A DNA stretch of 64,000 nt, from positions 124,001 to 188,000 of the forward strand of contig CAMGYJ010000003.1 of the NCBI GenBank assembly GCA_946122785.1. Direction: 5' to 3'. The position numbers were made by a program, and so were the translations under genes. Below are positions 60,158-64,000 of the stretch, piece by piece. Under the pieces are notes generated by a model. That model saw only the letters and a program-made list of their open reading frames with translations. It ran no database searches and was not told the origin of the DNA. Position 1 is the first letter of the stretch. The number at the start of each line of letters is the position of its first letter. Source of the DNA: Linum tenue (Eukaryota > Streptophyta > Magnoliopsida > Malpighiales > Linaceae).

Positions 60158-60559
60158 TCAGGGAGGTGCGGGAACAGGTGCCTCCAAGAGCGGATCCACG
60201 TCGCTCTTGAGGTACAGCTTCAGGTTGTGGCCATGCACCCGACGGGTGCAACCACCAGCATTGGTCAGCTCGACCTGGCCATCCGGCAGGATGCAAGCGA
60301 GTGAGTACTCGGATGGCCAGGGTGATCGTGATGCAGGAGGTTGGACCAGCTCATAGTGGTCTCCACCTTTCTTCCGAGTAGGCCTGGGCACCTGCTGCTT
60401 CGGCCGCCACTCCTCTTTGAGCTTTTTATTCGGTGGTGAGGCTGGAGGGAGCGGCGGTGAAGGAGGGAGAGGGGGATCCTGCAAAATGGGAGATGCAGAC
60501 GGATACACGACAGGCTCGCTGTACCGGGTCAGAAATAGCATGCACAGGTGTGACAGCAA
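60158..60559 (-). pseudogene. Integrase C-terminal tail of element B
   Basis: Frame with a proline-rich start (PPLPPSPPLPPASPP), then KKLKEEWRPKQQ, GGDHYELVQPP, YSLACILPDGQVELTNAG and RRVHGHNLKLYLKSDVDP. It is the counterpart of 52632-52945. It follows the protease region directly, with no reverse transcriptase, RNase H or integrase core between. Confidence 0.75.
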
Positions 60560-60583
60560 TCATAGCACAGTGATCAAAATCAG

Positions 60584-61273
60584 TCACAGAAAAAGTAGTC
60601 TGTTCATTCCCAGCACGCGAATCAGTTTAGCATCATGCACATCAATCAATGCCTTGGCGGTGGCAAGAAATGGTCTACCCAGAATCAAAGGCACATCCAC
60701 ATCATCATTTATGTCCAGGATAACAAAATCAACAGGATATGTGAATGCACCAACATTAACAAGCAGATCCTCTATGATACCCCTAGGATGCCACACCGGA
60801 ACGATCAGCTAGCTGAATGCTCATCCTAGTAGACCTAAGTTCACCTAGGTCTAGCTTTTTGAACAATTTATAGGGCATGACATTAATGCTAGCGCCTAGG
60901 TCCGCCAAGGACTTTCCTACATGCATGCTGCCAATAGTAAGAGGGATAGTAAAACTCCCTGGATCCTTGCGCTTTTCGGGCAGCTTGTTCTGCAGGACAG
61001 CAGAACACTCCTCGCTCAGCAGCACTGTCGAGAGATCCCAAGTTTCTTCTTGTTGGTGCAGAGATCTTTCATGAACTTAGCGTACTTGGGCATCTTCGAC
61101 AGTGCCTCCACAAATGGTACGCTGATGTTGAGCTGCTTCAACATTGCCATAAAATTGGCAAACTCAGTCTCCAGCTTATCTTTATGGAGGCGAGTGGGGA
61201 AGGGAAGCTGGGGTACGTGCTCCTTCACCACTGGTTGTGGCTTGGGAGCAGGAGCTTCCTTCTCCACCCGCAC
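60584..61273 (-). pseudogene. Aspartic protease region of element B, frameshifted
   Basis: Three overlapping frames carry one protein: 61273-61016 (linker with FPTRLHKDKLETEFANFMAM, MPKYAKFMKDL), 61025-60783 (DPGSFTIPLTIGSMHVGKSL, then catalytic DLGASINVMPYKLFKKL, QLADRS) and 60796-60584 (HPRGIIEDLLVNV, VPLILGRPFLATAKALIDV). This is the Athila-type protease, with active-site aspartate and ILGRPF flap-side motif present. At least three frame changes separate the pieces, so as written no continuous protease is made. Confidence 0.8.
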
Positions 61274-62961
61274 TTCTGCATCACCGGCTGGAAATGCTGA
61301 AGCAGGTAGTGGTGCCTCCTGCCTGGTCGGGGCAGGATCAGCTGATGTAGCCCTGCCGCTCCTGGTGAAAATGGCATCCAGCTGCTCGTGCGGGTCCCGT
61401 GGATTAGGGATGGTGGTGGCAGTAGAGTCCCCGGGGCCCGAGCAGTAAGTTGGCGCGCTAGGACACCGACTTGGTGCTGTAGATCTTGCAGAATAGCACC
61501 CTGGTTCCTCTGTCCTGCCTCCAAAGAGGCTATGCTCTGGTCCACCCGCGTGAAATTCGCCTGGCTGGTGGTCATGAATGTCGCCAAAATATTCTTCAGA
61601 TCAGCCATCTGATTATCTGGAGCTGCGGCTGCTGGAGGCTGAGCAAACTGGCGCTGGGGCTGCTGGAATGGCTGCCCCTGTCTAGCCTGGAAAGGCTGCC
61701 TCTGCTGAAAACTACCTGCTGGTGCCGGGAAACCAGGTGGTTTAGTGGTGTTGCTACTCCAAGCGAAGTTGGGATGCTGGCGCCACCCCTCATTGTATGT
61801 GTTACTGTATGGATCGAGGCGCCGAGCATTGGCGATGAAGGCCAACTGTTCTTGGGGAGTAGAGGGTTCCCGCATAGCCTGGCAGTCCTCCACCAGATGG
61901 TTCGGACTCTCACACCACTGACACTGAGCAGCTGGAGGCGTAGCTACACCTCTGCCCGGAAGGAGACTGTTGGGCTGCTTCAATGTCTGCACCAACTCAG
62001 CCACCTGCTGCTCTAACCCGGATCTGGCCTCCATGGCATGCACACCATGGTCCCGGGAATGCCTGCCTCTGCTCCTCTGCCCCCAGGAATGATCGCGGGC
62101 AGCCAAGGTACTGATCATCTGGTTCAGCTCGGGTGGAGTCTTAGTAAGGATATCCCCTCCTGGGCACAGAGACTCGATCACCCTCTGGCTGTCTGGGGTG
62201 AGGGCACTGTAGAAGTTCCCCACTGTGAATGCATCACTGAAGCCATGATGGGGACACTGCCAGAAATACCCCATGTACCGCTCCCATGCATCACGAAGAG
62301 ACTCATCTGGCTCTTGGCGGAAGTGAGTGATCTCCCGCTGAATCTCGGTGGTCTTCGATGCCGGATAGTACCTGTGCACGAACTTATCTGCCAGATCGTC
62401 CCAAGAGGTGATGGACAGTGGGGGCTGGGTCTCCAACCACCTCTTAGCATTCCCCGCCAGAGAATGGGGGAAGAGGTGAAGGCGGATTGCGTCATCCGGG
62501 ACACCATTCAGCTTGAACCCGTTCGTCAGCTGTAGAAAACGGGAGAGATGTGCCCGGGCCTCCTCATCCTTCAAGCCATGGAACTGGATAGAGGAAGTAA
62601 TGAGTTGAATCCAGCATGGCTTGATCTCGAAGTTGTTTGCTGGAATCGGCGGATAGAGGATGACCGGGCGGATGTCAGCAATCCGCGGAGTGTAGTAATA
62701 CTCCAAGGTGGGACCCGGTGGTGGTGGATGATGATGGACCCCAGCTGCCTGAGGATTGGGGTCGTTCCCCAGGAACTGGTTCTGAGGAGGTGGGTTCTGA
62801 TCGCCTTCCATCTCGTACTCGTCCTCGGAGTCGCTGCTCAATTGGCCGTCTCTGCGCTCCACCGTAGCCAGTCTAGCTCGCTGTTGTCTCCGAAGTTGTT
62901 TGCAAGTGCGCTCAATCTGAGGATTCAACGGCAGTAAACCTCCCGACTGGCTACGGGTCAT
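61225..62961 (-). CDS. Gag polyprotein of element B
   Basis: 578-codon frame with an ATG at 62961, 130 bp downstream of the primer site. An acidic N-terminal region (SDSEDEYEMEGDQ) is followed by the retrotransposon gag core: LSRFLQLTNGFKLNGVPDDA, LAGNAKRWLETQP, DKFVHRYYPASKTTEIQREI and FRQEPDESLRDAWERYMGYF. A zinc knuckle (CQWCESPNHLVEDC, C-x2-C-x4-H-x4-C) comes next, then a Q/P-rich tail. The last part runs into a different frame from the protease linker. Intact over its main domains, it could still make capsid-type protein. Confidence 0.88.
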   Translation of the reverse strand: MTRSQSGGLLPLNPQIERTCKQLRRQQRARLATVERRDGQLSSDSEDEYEMEGDQNPPPQNQFLGNDPNPQAAGVHHHPPPPGPTLEYYYTPRIADIRPVILYPPIPANNFEIKPCWIQLITSSIQFHGLKDEEARAHLSRFLQLTNGFKLNGVPDDAIRLHLFPHSLAGNAKRWLETQPPLSITSWDDLADKFVHRYYPASKTTEIQREITHFRQEPDESLRDAWERYMGYFWQCPHHGFSDAFTVGNFYSALTPDSQRVIESLCPGGDILTKTPPELNQMISTLAARDHSWGQRSRGRHSRDHGVHAMEARSGLEQQVAELVQTLKQPNSLLPGRGVATPPAAQCQWCESPNHLVEDCQAMREPSTPQEQLAFIANARRLDPYSNTYNEGWRQHPNFAWSSNTTKPPGFPAPAGSFQQRQPFQARQGQPFQQPQRQFAQPPAAAAPDNQMADLKNILATFMTTSQANFTRVDQSIASLEAGQRNQGAILQDLQHQVGVLARQLTARAPGTLLPPPSLIHGTRTSSWMPFSPGAAGLHQLILPRPGRRHHYLLQHFQPVMQKCGWRRKLLLPSHNQW

Positions 62962-63087
62962 GCACTATCTGCACACAATCAGGCAATGCAAACCCGTGAA
63001 GGCACAAGTGGGAAGGAACAAACACTCAATGAAAAAAAATGAAAATGCTAAAGTAACAGAAATCACTTTTCTTCAACAACCTAGCCG

Positions 63088-63105
63088 TCCCCGGCAACGG
63101 CGTCA
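63088..63105 (-). other. Primer binding site, tRNA-Asp type
   Basis: On the minus strand TGACGCCGTTGCCGGGGA begins a few bases after the LTR end. It matches the complement of the 3' end of plant tRNA-Asp(GUC), as in Athila relatives, apart from one base (TGAC for TGGC). Confidence 0.8.
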
Positions 63106-63111
63106 AAAACT

Positions 63112-64000
63112 TGACTCACTCCTACTGTCACTCTAGAAAATGGCCAAGTGTAACCACTTCCTAAAGCGTAGTATAGCGGGTTTGGGTTTTAATGTCAACC
63201 CGGGTCCTAGATGTGATGACTACTCAGTGAATTCGTATTATCTAGCAGTGAAACTTTAGTGAAGATCTAAACTAACAAGCAAACAAAGCAACTAAACGGT
63301 TGTTTTCAGGTTAAGAGAGGTCACCCGGATATGGTTCCCCCTAGTCTGCAGTTAAGCCGGATTGTAATTACCAAGTTCAATTTCTATGATAGTTATACTG
63401 CGGAAGGTTCTCAAACAGTCTGAAGTCTCGACTAAAGGTCTTCAGACCCTCTCAATCTGAGTCTCTAGCGGGCGACTAACCTCCACCGGAGTAAACAGAT
63501 TGAGGCCCTATGAACAAAACCTCCACTACCGAATTGAATTCGGTACAGAATAGTGAATTGGCTCCTCGACTAAAGTCACCAATTCACTACCTTCAATTAA
63601 GGATACTCTATTAACCTAGGCAGATATTCTCATTCTAGGTTAAAGCAGAAACAACAGGAATTTGATCAGGATTCATGCCATTCAATCATTCAAACCTCAA
63701 TCGAATATAATCAATTCATAGAAACGGTACTTGGATTCATACAATCAATCCCAACATACAGAACTAGGGTTTCCCACACCCAGATGAATGGGAGAACTAC
63801 TCCATGGAGAAAGAAGCAAAAGCAGAATCAGACGCGGAAATCATACTGTGAAGATGGATTTCTGCTCCTGGACGTTGAATCGGCAATTCTCCAAGCTCAA
63901 ACCAAGCTCCAATGGTGTTCAAGATCAAACTAGGGCACTTGGAGACTCTTGTTCGTCGCTTTCTCTCTCTAGGAATCGCTCTGTCTCTCTAAAACTCGAA
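63112..64000 (-). repeat. 5' LTR of element B, partial
   Basis: Ends on the minus strand with ...GTAGGAGTGAGTCA just before the primer site. It continues past the window edge, which cuts it just before its palindrome cassettes. Nearly identical to 58178-58820 and, in its last 250 bp, similar to the end of LTR A. Confidence 0.88.

Larger units (their letters stand above)
58178..64000 (-). mobile_element. Athila-like retrotransposon B lacking most of pol (non-autonomous)
   Basis: Order on the minus strand: 5' LTR (from beyond 64000 to 63112), tRNA-Asp primer site (63105-63088), gag (62961-61225), protease region (about 61273-60584), then directly the integrase C-terminal tail (60559-60158), the GGAGGCAACC spacer, and the 3' LTR (59484-58178, truncated). 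Reverse transcriptase, RNase H and the integrase core are absent: only about 3.6 kb separates the LTRs. The two LTR copies are nearly identical over about 640 bp, differing by a few substitutions and single-base indels, so the insertion is young. Confidence 0.87.

Noticed and set aside
61486..62937. Plus-strand frames opposite gag
   Set aside because: Shadows of the minus-strand gag frame, which has the gag core and zinc knuckle.

Overview
This window is nuclear DNA of a flowering plant, most likely a eudicot. Every confident gene is split by spliceosomal introns, and the families are plant ones: sucrose-phosphate synthase, TOC90, CLC-g, plant synaptotagmin, PAP26 and a CRCK-type receptor kinase. 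The right-hand 11 kb is Athila-like Ty3/gypsy retrotransposon sequence. I could not name the species.

Layout. 1-6308: AT-rich, no gene supported. 6309-12068 (-): sucrose-phosphate synthase, 13 exons. 12069-17600: gene-free. 17601-19546 (-): ARPC4, with a Tourist-like MITE about 200 bp upstream of its start codon. 20112-22784: gene-free, ending in a CT-rich leader. 22785-25401 (+): CRCK3-like receptor kinase. 26375-27372 (+): plastid octanoyltransferase (LIP2p type). 27977-30337 (+): a chimeric gene in which the membrane anchor and SMP domain of a synaptotagmin are fused in frame to a Copia gag domain. 30549-33999 (-): CLC-g, tail to tail with the chimera. 35863-39218 (+): the full-length synaptotagmin (SYT5-like) paralog. 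39682-42000 (-): purple acid phosphatase 26. 43044-43868 (+): nuclear gene for mitochondrial ribosomal protein S19. 44652-47345 (-): TOC90. 48331-49034: hAT-type MITE with an 8-bp target duplication. 49676-52531 (-): UBP22-like ubiquitin protease, cut at its 5' end by a 100-N gap. 52632-64000: two Athila-like elements in opposite orientation, A (+) and B (-), whose LTRs meet head to head at 58177/58178.

The genes are ordinary housekeeping or signalling genes with no shared pathway. The unusual material is at two places. The first is the synaptotagmin-gag chimera: eight exons, all splice sites canonical, no internal stop, and a hybrid exon left by a partial tandem duplication. The second is a set of hairpin-forming 'half - full palindrome - half' cassettes. 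They recur in both LTRs and inside element A, with different arm sequences that remain complementary, and each set lies just upstream of a TATA-like box.

Small frame-breaking indels occur in SYT5, PAP26 and the retroelement ORFs. Some may be consensus errors in a draft assembly. Exon boundaries were placed by eye from GT-AG sites and remembered family sequences; no alignment or database search was run.
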